Shown: positions 50,501 to 63,200 of the stretch, piece after piece
How the letters are laid out: the number at the start of each line of letters is the position of its first letter
Numbering within the stretch: the stretch's first letter is position 1
DNA from: Epiperipatus broadwayi
Taxonomy: Eukaryota; Onychophora; Udeonychophora; Euonychophora; Peripatidae
Direction: 5' to 3'
Length of the DNA: 64,000 nt
Assembly (NCBI GenBank): GCA_028023455.1
Contig: JAQFVV010006509.1
Location: forward strand, 60,001-124,000
Made by a program: the position numbers and the translations under genes
Notes under the pieces: model-generated
What the model was told of the DNA's origin: nothing
The model's database searches: none
The model's input: the letters and a program-made list of their open reading frames with translations, nothing else

Positions 50501-50983
50501 ATATTTGTAGAATTTTATAGCCATTATAAGAAGCGATAAGCAAAGTACCAATGAAAGGGATAATGTAGAATATTAAGAAGTGGAAAAATAAATGTTTGGG
50601 TGAATTGGCGATAGCCTAACGAGTTGAAATTACAGTGAAAGGAAATACATAAGAGCGTTATTAATATTGAAGTATAGTGAGTCAGAGTTGCATAAACAGG
50701 GAAACATAGGACAGTCATCAAGGTGGGGCAGGCAGTCAAATGAATCTAAGGCAGGCAAATAAGATGGTGAACCAAAGTGCAGATGTTTGGGTTGGCTAGC
50801 AGTCTAGATGCTAACTAACAGATAACAAAGAAATTAAATAGCTAATCAAAGTAAAAAGCAAAGAGTCAGTAGAAAGAAATTTTTTATATAAATCTATCCA
50901 GAAGAGTTCAGTAAAATAATACTAATAAACACAGATCAAGGGTTGAATAAATTGATATCTATGCATACAAGTCCCAAGCTAAA

Positions 50984-52480
50984 ATGGACTTTCAAGAAAA
51001 GGAAGTGAGAGAAGGGAATGAAGATAAGGAGATGTAAGTAAAAGATGAAACAAACTATAGTGATATAATGGATATGCTAAGGCAAATGAGGGTTGAGCAA
51101 CAGCAATTCATGAAGGAATACATGGACAGAGAAGAGAGAAGGATGGAAGAATGGTGAATAAAGAGAGAAATGGACAACCAGAAAAGAATTGCCGAAGCCA
51201 TAGAAGAGATTAGAAATGACTTTATCCAGCAATCAGAGACAAAGGACACAGGACATAGACATGACAGGGAAATTAAGTGGGATGAACAAAGGGTATGGAA
51301 CCATATGTATATGATGAATTAGATAGGGCCAAGAGTATAGATAGAGAGTCAGCAGATCTGAGGGTAGATATAGGATGGCTAGAAAGGGGAATAAAAAAAT
51401 TAGAAAAAAGAAGAGGAAGTGATGAGTAGAAGATAGTATGATACTGGCAAGCATGCGGGAAGATATAAGTCAGATAGCAAAGGCAGTAGAAAGGTTAAAC
51501 ACAAAATTTGAAGAGAGGATAAGTAGGTCAGACAATAACAGCACCAAAACTGACGTAAAGGGCAGAGGACCAGGAACCACTGGAGAATGTACAGATATGG
51601 GCAATGGGAATCACATGAATTATCCTATAAGCTTCCACCAATTTCTAAAAATACAAGTTTTCACTGGAAACCCTGGAGAAAGCCCTATGGAGCACTTGGG
51701 AAGCCTCGAGCGATATTTTATGTTTAGCCGGATAAATGAGGAGGCCAAGATAATGGTTGCCTGCAGTCACTTGCAGGGCAAATCTCATGTCTGGTGGAAC
51801 TCACTGTTCCAGAAACCCACCACATTTTCAGGGTATCACAAGGCTTTGAACCTTGAGGACAAGTTACTGGAGTGAGGAACTCCAAGAAGATATGCTGCAT
51901 TGGATAACCCTGGAGAAATAGAGACCAGGGGAATTGTTTACATTCTTTCACCATCAAGTAGCCAAGTTACAGATGATGACCGCACACTCATTATCTGAGC
52001 TGCAAATACTCTGGATAACTAGGCATGGGTTCCCAAAAGAGATAAAAAAGACACTAATCAGTACAGAGAGGAAGACGGTGGACCATGTGGCCAAGTTGCT
52101 AAGTGCATTGGATACCACCAGGGCTGACCAGAAGGAGGATGGATGTAAACCTAGACCGCCTCCAAAAGAACCACTTACAACAAAAAATGGATGGGATCCT
52201 AGTGAAGGACAATGGAAAGAAGACCAGAGATATTCTACAGAGTGGAACCCAAGGAGGCAAGAAAATAGATGACAAAGACTGGAGATGTAATGGAAGTGTC
52301 CATATGACAGAACTGAAGACCGAGGATGTAGGGATCAAAATCCACATCCCAGAGGAGGCAGATGTGAAATCAATAGAGAAAGGCAACCTCCAGATAAAAT
52401 ATAAACACCATCACAAAGAAAGGATGGATTCACTGATACCAGATTGGAAATTGAATTGGATCACGAAAAATGGAAAATGA
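50984..52480 (+). pseudogene. Gag-like capsid gene of a Ty3/Gypsy-type element (broken)
   Basis: Gag packages the element RNA into particles. A likely start at 50984 (MDFQEKEVREGNEDKEM) runs into TAA at 51035. The frame goes on with charged, coiled-coil-like sequence (MRVEQQQFMKEYMDREERR) and further stops. The segment 51438-51875 contains the capsid core: FHQFLKIQVFTGNPGESP (residues 66-83), LERYFMFSRINEEAK (90-104) and LQGKSHVWW (112-120), matching the F-G-P-E-S-P, W-to-LxGxAxxWW layout of Ty3/Gypsy Gag. The capsid C-terminal part, FTFFHHQVAKL and ITRHGFPKEIKKTL, is in another frame (51934-52272). A degraded zinc-knuckle-like WRCNGSVHMTE lies near 52280, with Arg-rich sequence after it in a shifted frame. 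Several stops and at least two frameshifts inactivate it. Confidence 0.7.
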
Positions 52481-53284
52481 ATTTATGAAATTGGGAAATA
52501 TTGATCAGGAAAATATAAAAGAAGAATGTGCCAGTAAATGGCCAAACAGTATCAAGGACTTTACCCAAACTAAGACAAGTCATCAGTTAAATAGTAGTGT
52601 GAGATCGTAGAGAGAGGCTGAAGGTGTGTAGGTATAGATATTTGTAAATGGATCTTAGCAGTATATGGTGAGCCTCCTCTGTCATGCATTTATGTGTGTT
52701 CTGTGATCACCAGATCTTATTAGATAGAGAAGACAGGGACAGAGTTCTCCTTCTCATAATGACTCACTGGATTAAAATTTCCAGTTAGATATTTGACAAA
52801 TATCGTGAGTCAATGAATTAGAAACCAATGTATGGGGAAAGAACCCCTTTATAAAAATACGAGCTATCAGTAAATATTCTGAGCTCATGGATGAGCTGGA
52901 CAAAAAGATGCCAGCCTCCCAACCCACCTTGGGATAGTGACCAGTGTTGACACTCAGAGGTTTATTGTTTGTAAATATGAAGTATGAACAGGTTTAATCG
53001 AGTCACAGAGATATCCTGTGGTCTCAAACCTGTATATACAAGTAGGAGGCAGAAATAAAACTCATGTATTTTTTATAGTAAGATTAAATCAGTTTAGTAA
53101 TACTGGTTGGGTTATCAGAGTAGGGATGTAATTTTCCTGGTCACCTCTCTAAGGATAATCTCATCACCAAGTCATATTAGGAGTGCATGGATATGAAAAG
53201 GTTTTAACAGTAGTTAGGAGCATCTAGCTTTCAATGCATTAAATTAAAATTTAAAAAAATAAAAAATAAAAGGAGGGGAACGGT
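52481..53284 (+). other. Post-gag region without pol, ending in a polypurine tract
   Basis: About 800 bases of moderately complex sequence, where pol would normally begin, show no protease, RT or integrase motif in any frame. It ends AAAATAAAAGGAGGGGAACGG followed by TGTAATGTGATG, the arrangement of a polypurine tract at the start of a 3' LTR. That reading is inference. Confidence 0.45.
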
Positions 53285-54416
53285 GTAATGTGATGTTCGC
53301 ACATACTGTGATCACACATATAGATATTTAACATTTAAAAAATATTAAATATTGTGTTTTGGAATACTAGCAAAGGAATTTAAATTTATGAAGAAAGAAT
53401 GTTTTAATTAATAAAAGAGAGGAAAATAGAATTGAAAGATTCTTATCTTTTACCCTCCAAAGTCAAGATTTTGAGAAATAAAAAATAATTAAAGTTAGAA
53501 ATATTGAAATTGTATATTAATAAAATTAATAGTGATAAAGAAATATAAATAAAATACGAACTAAAATACGATTTAGAAGAAAGGGTAAAGTTGAAAGCCT
53601 TAAACAGAGAAAAAATAGAAATTTAAAACATGGCCAAAAGATAAGGATCTGGGTTATAAAAGTACACATTTGACAATAAACAAAATGTGTGTATGAAGTA
53701 GGTATGGAGTAGGATAAAGACAGCAATAATTAATGCTTGTCAATAATAATAAAAAAAAACATTTTATTAAAAATCTGTTTAATTAAAAGAAAATAAATAA
53801 ATGTACATAGTGCTACGAAATTATGTAAAAGTAAATCTATAGAAATCACCGAAGATGTAGTAAGAAAAGAAAGGTGTGAATAAAAGCTAAAAACAAAGGA
53901 TTGAAAGAATAAAGGGCTGTGGAATTTTTTTTAACTAAAAATTATTATTAGAGTTGGAGACTTCTTGTCGAGAGGTTGGTGGAAATACTGCACCAATAAT
54001 AAGCAGCCATAATTAACAAGATAGGATTTCTAACATCAGTGACTCATCAAGAATGACTGGCTAAGGGCCGTCATGATCACTTGCCAATTCAAACTCCCCA
54101 TGCTCTAAAGGTTCCCATCTACATGTAACAACTACTGATGTAGTGCCTGCTGGAGAGTTCATTTTGCCTGGTCCTTGATGTCCTAAATGTGGAGGAGTTC
54201 CCACAACCAAAATCTAACCCAAGAGTGACTGCTCCCTGCTAAAGAAGTGGAGAAGTTCCATGTGGCGGTCAGCAAAAATTCCAAGTTAATTCAGAGACTC
54301 AATAAACCTAGGTAAAATATGTATACTACATTTTATACTTACATGTACACATACCTTTAATTTAGACAATGGCCAAATTCTTACTTTGAATGATACAGAC
54401 ATTCTTTAACTTTTTT
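53285..54416. other. Possible 3' LTR sequence
   Basis: Starts TGTAATGTGATGTTCGCAC directly after the polypurine tract. 53950-54310 is a more complex GC-richer patch without a coding frame. No matching left LTR survives in the window to confirm the assignment. Confidence 0.3.
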
Positions 54417-56490
54417 ATTATAACGATCGAAATGAAAGTGAAGATTGAATCTAACCGCAAAAACAATATCTGCAACTACCAGGGTGCCATCTAGGCATTT
54501 GAGCCTAGAAAAATTTATAGAGTAGGCAGATACGCGCTGTTAAGATTCCACTTTATTTAAATATTCCGATCGTTAGCCCAAGTCACCAGCTCAGCGGAGA
54601 CGCAAAGATAAAAATCCATAAATTTCACAACTTAAATATAAAAGAATAAAAGCCACTGCCAGAAATCAACACATAAAAATATTTATTTACGCACATATAA
54701 AATAACATTTAAATTTTGAGGAATAGGTTTAACATTTTTTTTAGATTTTTAGATTACTCTTTAATTGTACATTTACATAAATTTCAATGAGTTTAATATT
54801 TATTTAGATGGTCAAGTATGAATAGACTACATAGATTTGCATTTGAAAATAAAACATTCTATCCCTATTTAACCTTAGGCTACAATTCGCAGTCAAACCG
54901 GCATCAATCCATCTGATACATTTATGTATTCAATGTAGCATGAAAATACAACAGCACAAATATACTATACTGTCAGGAATGGACATCTGAACAGTGTAGT
55001 TAGAGAAAACATTGACTCTTGTCCAATACAGGGATATGACGTCTGTATAGCAAGAAGAACAATAAAATAAAAACTCCATAGGAAAGGGACTGCGATCCTT
55101 TTTGCCAACTTACAATCCCATCCATAGGCAAAGGGTTGGTGCAGTGTATTCAGCAATTCTGCACATAGCGAAACTTATACTACATCTACTAATTACACAA
55201 ATATATCCAATCCATTGACCCAATTCAACAATGACACAAATAACCTAAGATTACCCTCCCTTAATATAACTTTACAAATCTATATAGCCATTCACGCCCG
55301 ACTTAAATTTAACATTTAGATACGTTCGCACAAATGCATTTTATAAAATTTGTTTTAAAATGTTGAGTACAGATCAGCTGCACAGATTCCATGGTCAAAA
55401 ACATTCCAAATTAAACACAACCAATCAAAATACAAAGTCATCGATAAACGTCACTTGCATAGGGAATATACAAATCCCATCAGCATTCATCGTAAGATGC
55501 TTGCAGTGATATCGTTGACATATATTCTAATCGAATGTGGAAACCACAACATTATCAACCGCTAACGAATCTATGCAATGTCTATACCCAACCTAAATTT
55601 CATCATTTAAAATTTAAACAATAAACAATTTATACAATAAGAAAGAAAAAAATGGAAATGATTTTTATCAATCGGAAAACATATAAAATTAAACATTATT
55701 AATTTGATTTAAAAACTTACAAAAGTCAGATAAGAGTCCGTTTTAACATTTAAGTTGGCTTGTTTATTAATTTGTAAAACTTGACAAAAGTTCTTAATTG
55801 ATTTCAATAATTGTTCATTTCATATAGCTTATGGTAGAAGAGTCCATGTTCCCATTGGCAATTCCCATGGAGACTTTCCTGGAAGATAATGTTCTGGAGA
55901 TGGCAATAACTGGTTCAAGGTATCACAGTCTTTTTCTTTTTTTAAATAGAGAGTGTGGTATGTGCGTCCTACCACCTCTCAAACCCACAATGCTGGAACT
56001 CAATATTTTTTCTTTTTATAGTCCTCCTATGGATTCCATGAACAAAAACGTCACTGTTCTGTTTTTTCGTTATGGTCCGGGCCTTTATTTGCTTCCATTG
56101 GTCAAGCTAAAATCTCTTTCTTCTCTTATCTAACTTTTCATCTGACTTTTTAATTAAACAGCTTTTAGATAATTAATAAACAATCATTTTCATTTATAGA
56201 TTACAGGAATTAATTAATACCTGTTTTTATTTTAACTTACGTTATTTTTTTATTAAAATATTTTTATATTTCAATCTTGTATTTTTTTATTAAAAAAAAT
56301 ACGTTCAAATACTTTTTTTTTTGTTTATGAAAAAAATATTTTTAAAGTTTAGCATCTGTGCGAATATATATATATGTTTAACAAACATTAATTTTAGCGT
56401 TTAGTTTTATCCTTTTATTTGCGAACTTTTAAGTTTTTATTTTAAATTAATGTAACGACATATTTATATATCGTTACATTATATATACAT
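54417..56490. repeat. Dispersed repeat family A, copy 3, with internal partial duplication
   Basis: The head TATTATAACGATCG is followed by CTAACCGC, the stem-loop CTAGGCATTTGAGCCTAG (54492) and GCCCAAGTCACCAGCTCAG. It continues with ACTGTCAGGAATGGACATCTGAACAGTG (54970), CTCTTGTCCAATACAGGGATATG (55016) and CAACAATGACACAAATAACCTAAGA (55227). A second partial unit, starting ATGTTGAGTACAGATCAGCTG near 55360, repeats the ATGTTGAGTATAGATGAGCTACCC word of copy 2 (16117). It ends in the palindrome AATGTAACGACATATTTATATATCGTTACATT (near 56450-56480). It lies inside the LTR-type element, so it jumped later. Confidence 0.6.
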
Positions 56491-57033
56491 GGAGTGAGGA
56501 TTACAAATGTACAATCATTTATAGGATCTTTTTATTTTATTTTTACTCATAGCATTATAGCAAATAATCTATTTTATTGTATGTAAATGACTTAAAGTAT
56601 TTCTTTTATTGCTTAATTTATTGTATTAGTATTTCTTTTATTGTCTAATTTATTGTATTAAATATTTCTTATTGATTTAAATCTGTTTCATCTCGTTCTT
56701 TGCCACTCCAAAAAGTAATATAGTTGTAGGGTTTGGGAAATAACATATGAAGCTAGTAGTGCAGTATTTTGATCCCAATAAAATTTATAAATATCCAAGC
56801 ACTGTAACTCTGTAAATCTTACAGCAGTCGAGAGACAGTTGACTGGGAAAAATAACCTGGGGCTATACCCGTATAGTTACAGGCTCAGTCAAGTATGGAT
56901 ATAGACTCGTTTATGTCTGTATGTTTTCTCTGCTTGTGGTAGCAGAAGGTGGATGATCTTGAATTTTAAGAATTCCCCATTATATATAAATAAAAGGGAA
57001 GTTAAGCATTTCGATCAGCGTGTTTCCATTACA
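56491..57033 (+). other. Right end of the LTR-type element
   Basis: Contains a TTCTTTTATTG(C/T)TTAATTTATTGTATTA direct repeat (near 56600-56660), a complex patch at 56690-56960, an AATAAA-type signal in ATATATAAATAAAAGGG, and the terminal AAGCATTTCGATCAGCGTGTTTCCATTACA. This fits the polyadenylation and U5-like end of an LTR. Confidence 0.45.
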
Positions 57034-57045
57034 ATATATATATAT

Positions 57046-57225
57046 TGCTATAAAAGATAATAGCTGAAAAATTGACATTTTAAATTGGATCCCAAGAAAT
57101 TGTCAAAAATCTAGAAATACATTATATGTGAGGCAAGTTTGCCAGATTAATGTAGAAAAGCTAGGTGTTAGAGAAAGTGGATTAAATTTGGAGAGACCTT
57201 CATCTATGATGAAAATAATGTAGAT
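57046..57225 (+). mobile_element. RTE LINE, copy 3, part 3 (3' end)
   Basis: ATTGCTATAAAAGATAATAGCTGAAAAATTGACATTTTAAATTGGATCCCAAG matches copy 1 from 8300. It continues through TATGTGAGGCA, TAGGTGTTAGAGAAAG and AAATTTGGAGAGACCTTCATC to its end. It rejoins the part cut at 49618, proving the nested insertion. Confidence 0.88.
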
Positions 57226-59570
57226 GATACAGACATTGAATTAGTCATTGCTACTCAAAGAGTAAAATTATGTATTAGCAATAATCTTTATAAAATATTA
57301 ATCAAATAAATGATTAGTAATTCTAACTTGAGAATCAATATTATGGTTTGTTTATTATTCAATTTACTTCTCCATAAATATTAATTCTATATTTTAAGCG
57401 CTATAAATTTGATAGTTGCGTATTTAAATCATTATTAAAATTATAATAAGTAATCAAATGGTCTGTTACTTGGGAGATCTTACGGTTTTCAAAATCAGAA
57501 GTAACAGAATTGAACTGCAATGTGTAGGCATTTAATTGTTAAGTAACCATCCTATCACTGTACTAGATTTTGGGAATATCTGCATCTATATTATTGCAGT
57601 ATATGATTTTCTTTATAACACATCTTTATATACAGATGTATACATAGACACATATCCGCAGATATATATATATCGTCCAATTTCTTTTTTTTTTTTAATC
57701 TTATATAAGTGATAACTTGTTTCTTCTATTTTCTCTCGGTTAAAAACAAAATAAGTAATAAATTATTTATATAAAGAAACTCGTCACAAACAGACTATGT
57801 CATTTATTTATTTTTACTTAGTCCTTCGAAAATATTATATTTTTTGATATAAGAGATACTCCAAAAAATATCAGAAGACATTGAGGCAGACCTTAATGTG
57901 ATAAGAGTGTTTCTCCACCCATCAGAATTTCGGCTTTCAAACCGAGCCAGTATAAAAATATTATCAAATTTGATGACGAAAGGATACAACTCACACAGGA
58001 TATTATAAAAAAGATAATATCTTGAAAACTTTAAAATCTGGGTTCAGCAGACAGATAATGCAACCAATTGGAAATAATAGGGATTACAGATTCACTAATT
58101 TATTGACGAAAGAATTTATTGCTATTGACCAATTTCTCAATTTGACGATAAAATTGATCTTAATTATAAACGATGTAAAATCAGCCAAATTTAAAATATA
58201 AGTCCAACTATATAAAACTATTAAGATAATTCATAATTAATAATTATATACATTATGATAATCAAAAAAAGTTTAAAATAAAGCATACTCTTAGTTATTA
58301 ATTAAAATCATTGATAATGGTTAACACACATATATATATATATAAACAATGCCTATGCTTATATAAGTAGATCGGGCAGTCATTGATATAATAGTAAAAC
58401 AAAAATACAACTGTATTATGATAAGCTTCAATTTGGGAAGAAGATTGCAATGTTGTACTGAGCACATGTTTTAAGCTTAATTTATAGAATTAATTCTAAG
58501 TTTAGAAGAGTTTATGTTACTTCATTGAATACTAAGGTGATTGTCAATGTTCTGACAATTATGAGTTCAGGCAAAGTCGGGTAGCCTTTGATTTTAACTG
58601 ATGATGTCTAAAGTAAAAGTTATCATTTCATTTTATAACATTAAAAAATGAAGCATCAATTGTGATATGTAACTAAGCATTAAAAAATATTTTAAAAAAA
58701 TATTTGCAATCACCATATTATTTTTTTAGTTACTAATATATGATTTATAAAAAATCAGATTAAATAAACTTATTGTTAAATAAAATAAAAATGAATAGCC
58801 ATTATTTAAATTTAAAATAAATAAAAATTTGTCTTACAGCAATGAACAAATTGTTAAGACTATTTTCTGAGCCTTTTTTTTAGACACTCTTGAGTATGAA
58901 TATGAGACTTCTATACTTAAAATCATCACAGAAACTTCAGACAACACAATAATATAGAATAAAATTAAATATGTATCACTGGAATAATATGGAAAGTCAA
59001 ATGTGAAATTTATGGGTGAAACAATAAACAAATATTATTGATAGAATCGATACAATTAATAGGCTAAAATAAAGCTGAGATTGTCATGTTTCTGGAAGAG
59101 AAGGTTTTAGGTAGATGTGTGAAATCTTAAATGGTGTTTCAAAAAATTATAAAATTTAGACAGTGGCAGTGTGTTTGTTGTATAAATAAGAGAAGAAAAT
59201 TTAGTAGGGCAATAGAAAGAAAATCTATGGAGAGTATACAGTGGATTGATCAATTAAATAATCATCTCATATATACATCCTTTCAAGACTATTTTTTACA
59301 TATATTTGTTCTCTAATCACTAGTTACACAGCAATATTTTTATTTATTTACTTTAATCTTTTTTTTTATCTCTTAGTCTTGTGTTTTAATGCTTATAATA
59401 ACGTTATTTAATTAATTCTATGTAAAGTGTAATTATTATTTTTGTTTTTTAGAGAGAAATAGATGACTTTATTTTTAAAAACTAAACTTCCAAGGTATTA
59501 TGCAATATATGTTAACATCGACAAATGGTAAAATAACGAATTTTACATATTAAAAATAAATATATTGTAT
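57226..59570. other. AT-rich stretch, nothing identified
   Basis: No supportable ORF, RNA gene or repeat partner. Small TA runs lie near 57661 and 58330. Short open frames at 57804-57989 (minus) and 59131-59316 (plus) show no recognisable content. Confidence 0.6.
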
Positions 59571-60048
<478 letters not shown>

Positions 60049-60086
60049 CAAGCACAGTGAGTGTACTGAACTTAATATAATTAGAA

Positions 60087-60262
60087 GGTATTTGAACTGA
60101 GATTTCAAGATCCATGCATCTATCCACTCCATTTAATACAACCAATATACACACACATATATATTGGAGATCATTTGTTCTTTTACATGTATGTTGTCAT
60201 GTATATTGGTTGTATAATATGGAATGGATAAATGTAGGGAGCTTGAAAATCTGAGTTAATAA
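60087..60262. repeat. Fold-back repeat, family B, copy 4 (arms only)
   Basis: GGTATTTGAACTGAGATTTCAAGATCC (60087) pairs with the complement of GGGAGCTTGAAAATCTGAGTT. Between them ATCTATCCACTCCATT is inverted as AATGGATAAATGTAG. AGATCATTTGTTCTTTTACATGTATG matches copy 1. The middle segment of the other copies is missing. Confidence 0.65.
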
Positions 60263-63200
60263 ACATACATGTAAATTAAATATAATTTGTTATAATATGA
60301 GATTTATAATTCAATACTAAAAAGTAGACCTATAGTATTTATTATCAGAAACAAAAATATATTTTCTAGAATAAATGGTTATATGCCAATTATATATATA
60401 TATATTGATAATTAATATAAGAAATTATCAAAGAAAGAAATTAAGTTTATTAATTAAGTCTCAATTACCAACAAATATTATGAAGTTATGAAATGCAAAA
60501 TGAAAGTATTTTGACTAATACTTAATCTTAAAATAAAAGACAAGTTTCTCCTCATGAATTACATTTAGACACTTACTAATTTGGCATATCAATTATTTTA
60601 TTTTCTAATTCAAATAATGGTCAATAATAATAAAAATAAACAAAATAATTTATTATTAAACAAAATAATTTATTTAAAAATTAAAATAATAATAATAATG
60701 TCATTGTAATAGTTACCAATATCTAAATTAATACTTTAAAATTGATAAATATAAGTATGATCAACAATCTGATACATTATCAAAACACACTGAGCTATCT
60801 CTATGCAGATACTTAGTATCACAGTAGCATATACACTGAGGGCTATAAAATTAAGCAATGGGTACAATTCTTGTTATTTATAAGTTTAACACTCTATTAT
60901 AATATTCTAGGTAATGGCATAAAAATAAAAACTATTCTCAAATCTTCATATAAAAATATTAAATATTAATTCTTCATCATTGCCACATTGTTTATAAAGA
61001 TCTAAACATTAACCATAATTAAGAAAGTATTCACTACACAAATGAAATCATTACAAAATGAAGCCATAGAAATTTATAACTGGAACTAACAAATAATATC
61101 AAGCTAAACATATCAATAATATAGTTGTCAATACATAGAGTATCAGTTAAATCTCATATATAAAAAATAAATAAACAATCATTTACTACATCTGTATTAT
61201 TTTTGAATATTATATTTAAATGTTTCAAAAATTACTTGCATTTAGCTTTGATAATTATATACATAGTGATCAATGCAATATTTAAGAATTGACAATTTAA
61301 AATAATTAATATCAGCATAATATTTATGTGGTCCAAAGATATTGCTTGACTATTATAAAAATTTCAAGGCACATTTGATACAGATTATAGCCTGTTTTAA
61401 AAGTGTTTACAGATACTTCCTGTGTGCTTAATAAATGATTATAACTTTACTAAGACCAATTGTAATTAGTGACATAGATAATATACATCATTATATAGTT
61501 TCAGAACAACATATGTTATTTCAGGCATGGTGTGGTTGTATGTAATGTTATTATCAAACTGCAATATAAAGTATAATATTTATGGAAATTAAAATTAAAA
61601 ATGTTAATATAATAAAATATAAATTATAATTTGTATAAATTCTCATCTATTATTGAAAATTAGTCTTTTGTTTGAATTTTTTTTTTTTGCTTATTTATTT
61701 AGATTTATAGTATTTGTTGAAATTAAAATTTGTAGTAAATATTAAAAAATAATGATTAAATATTATATTTATCACAGAATATTTTATATGGTTTTTAGAT
61801 GTGACATTTACTTTAAAACAATCACAGTTGTTTAAGCTATAATATTTTTTGTGTATCTCTATGCATATAAAAAGTAAATAAATGTTGATACTTTCAAACT
61901 GAAATGCTAGAAAAGAACTTTGCAAAGCATGTGATTGGCAAATAAATTCAATTTATCAAATTAGATTTGAATAAAAAGATTGAAATTGTCCTATTTTGCT
62001 CCTCTCATTATTTGATATAATTCATTAAAAAAATGTAAAATGTTAGAAAATATTAGTAACAAAAAAGATGACTATTAATTACAGAAAGGATATCATTATT
62101 TTAATCATAAATGCACTTTTGAACAGCCTGGGAATCTAAATAGATGATCTGCTATTTTGGAGAAAAGCTACTTATATTATTCTCAGGAATTATCTTACAC
62201 TACAATACAAAAAAAAAATAGAAAATGTTGTGCAGATTGATTCACCTAATACAAACTGGAAAATAATCCAGCATAAATCCTCCAGTGGTAAAAGAAAATG
62301 ACTACATAGATAGAATTTCTAATAGTGAAAGAAATCATTTCTCAAACAATATAATCAAAGATTAAAGATATAATTACTGTTTGTAGCTCAAGCTGGTTCT
62401 TATTTTCTGTAACAAATGTTCTAGGAATAATAGTTTAATTAATAAATCTTCATTTTTTTCAACTTTCTTATTATAATCAAAGCTAAAACATTCACAGTAT
62501 TATGAATTGGTCCATAACAGAAACTGAATGGTTCATTGCTCATAAGTTAATAAGAAGTTGTAACAGGAACTGAGCTGGAGTCATAATTTATTGATTCTGA
62601 ACCATATAATTCTTTCTTTTACAGTTGCTCCAAAACACATTCAATCAATAATATTAAAAAAAAATGTTTACAAACAAACAAATTTTTTCATCAATTTAAA
62701 TATTTGCCTCTGTTATAATTATATCACCATATATATATATATATATATTTCCTTTCATCTTCAAGAGAATCGTTTTCTTACTGTTTGTATTAATCATGAA
62801 TTGAATGTTTACTGTCTGAAATTAAAGGAACCCCTTTTATCTGCTCAGTTTTATAAAAGTGAAATCAGAGGTCATCTTCAAAGTAATTGTAAGAGTAACA
62901 AAAATATTTTAACTTCTAGTAAAACAAATATCATGTAAGGAAATCTAGCATTACACAACACTGAAGATTAATATGTATTAACTCAATTAAAAGCTGGTGT
63001 ATTGAGTTTTGTGATTCTTTACTTGAAAATCTTCAGCATTGTTAAATTAATAAGCTTTATGTCACCATAGTTAAGAATTTTATTTACTTCTTCTAAAAAA
63101 ATAATCTTAAGTATTTATACTTTAACTAATATTCTCACTTTTTAACAATTTTACTATTAGTACAATTTTCTAGTATAATATTAAGAGATATTTTAGCTGA

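Larger units (their letters stand above)
49632..57033 (+). mobile_element. LTR-type retroelement with gag, nested in RTE copy 3
   Basis: A roughly 7.4-kb unit is bounded by TGTAACGGAAACACG at 49632 and CGTGTTTCCATTACA ending at 57033. The 3' terminal 30 bases recur at the end of a short left terminal block (49723-49752; two mismatches), as expected of LTR 3' ends. A primer-binding-site-like sequence follows the left block. Gag-like coding is present at 50984-52480. No pol (protease, RT, RNase H, integrase) is visible. A polypurine tract, AAAAGGAGGGGAACGG, ends at 53283. A family A repeat is inserted near the right end. The left LTR looks truncated, and full-length LTR boundaries could not be fixed. 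Confidence 0.6.

Noticed and set aside
55831-56133. 100-codon ORF reading MVEESMFPLAIPMETF
   Set aside because: It lies in the tail part of family A copy 3, has no counterpart frame in the other copies and no recognisable domain; probably chance in a slightly GC-richer patch.
62591-62938. 115-codon plus-strand ORF as a host gene
   Set aside because: It runs through a TA array and poly-A, begins without coding context and has no recognisable domain.
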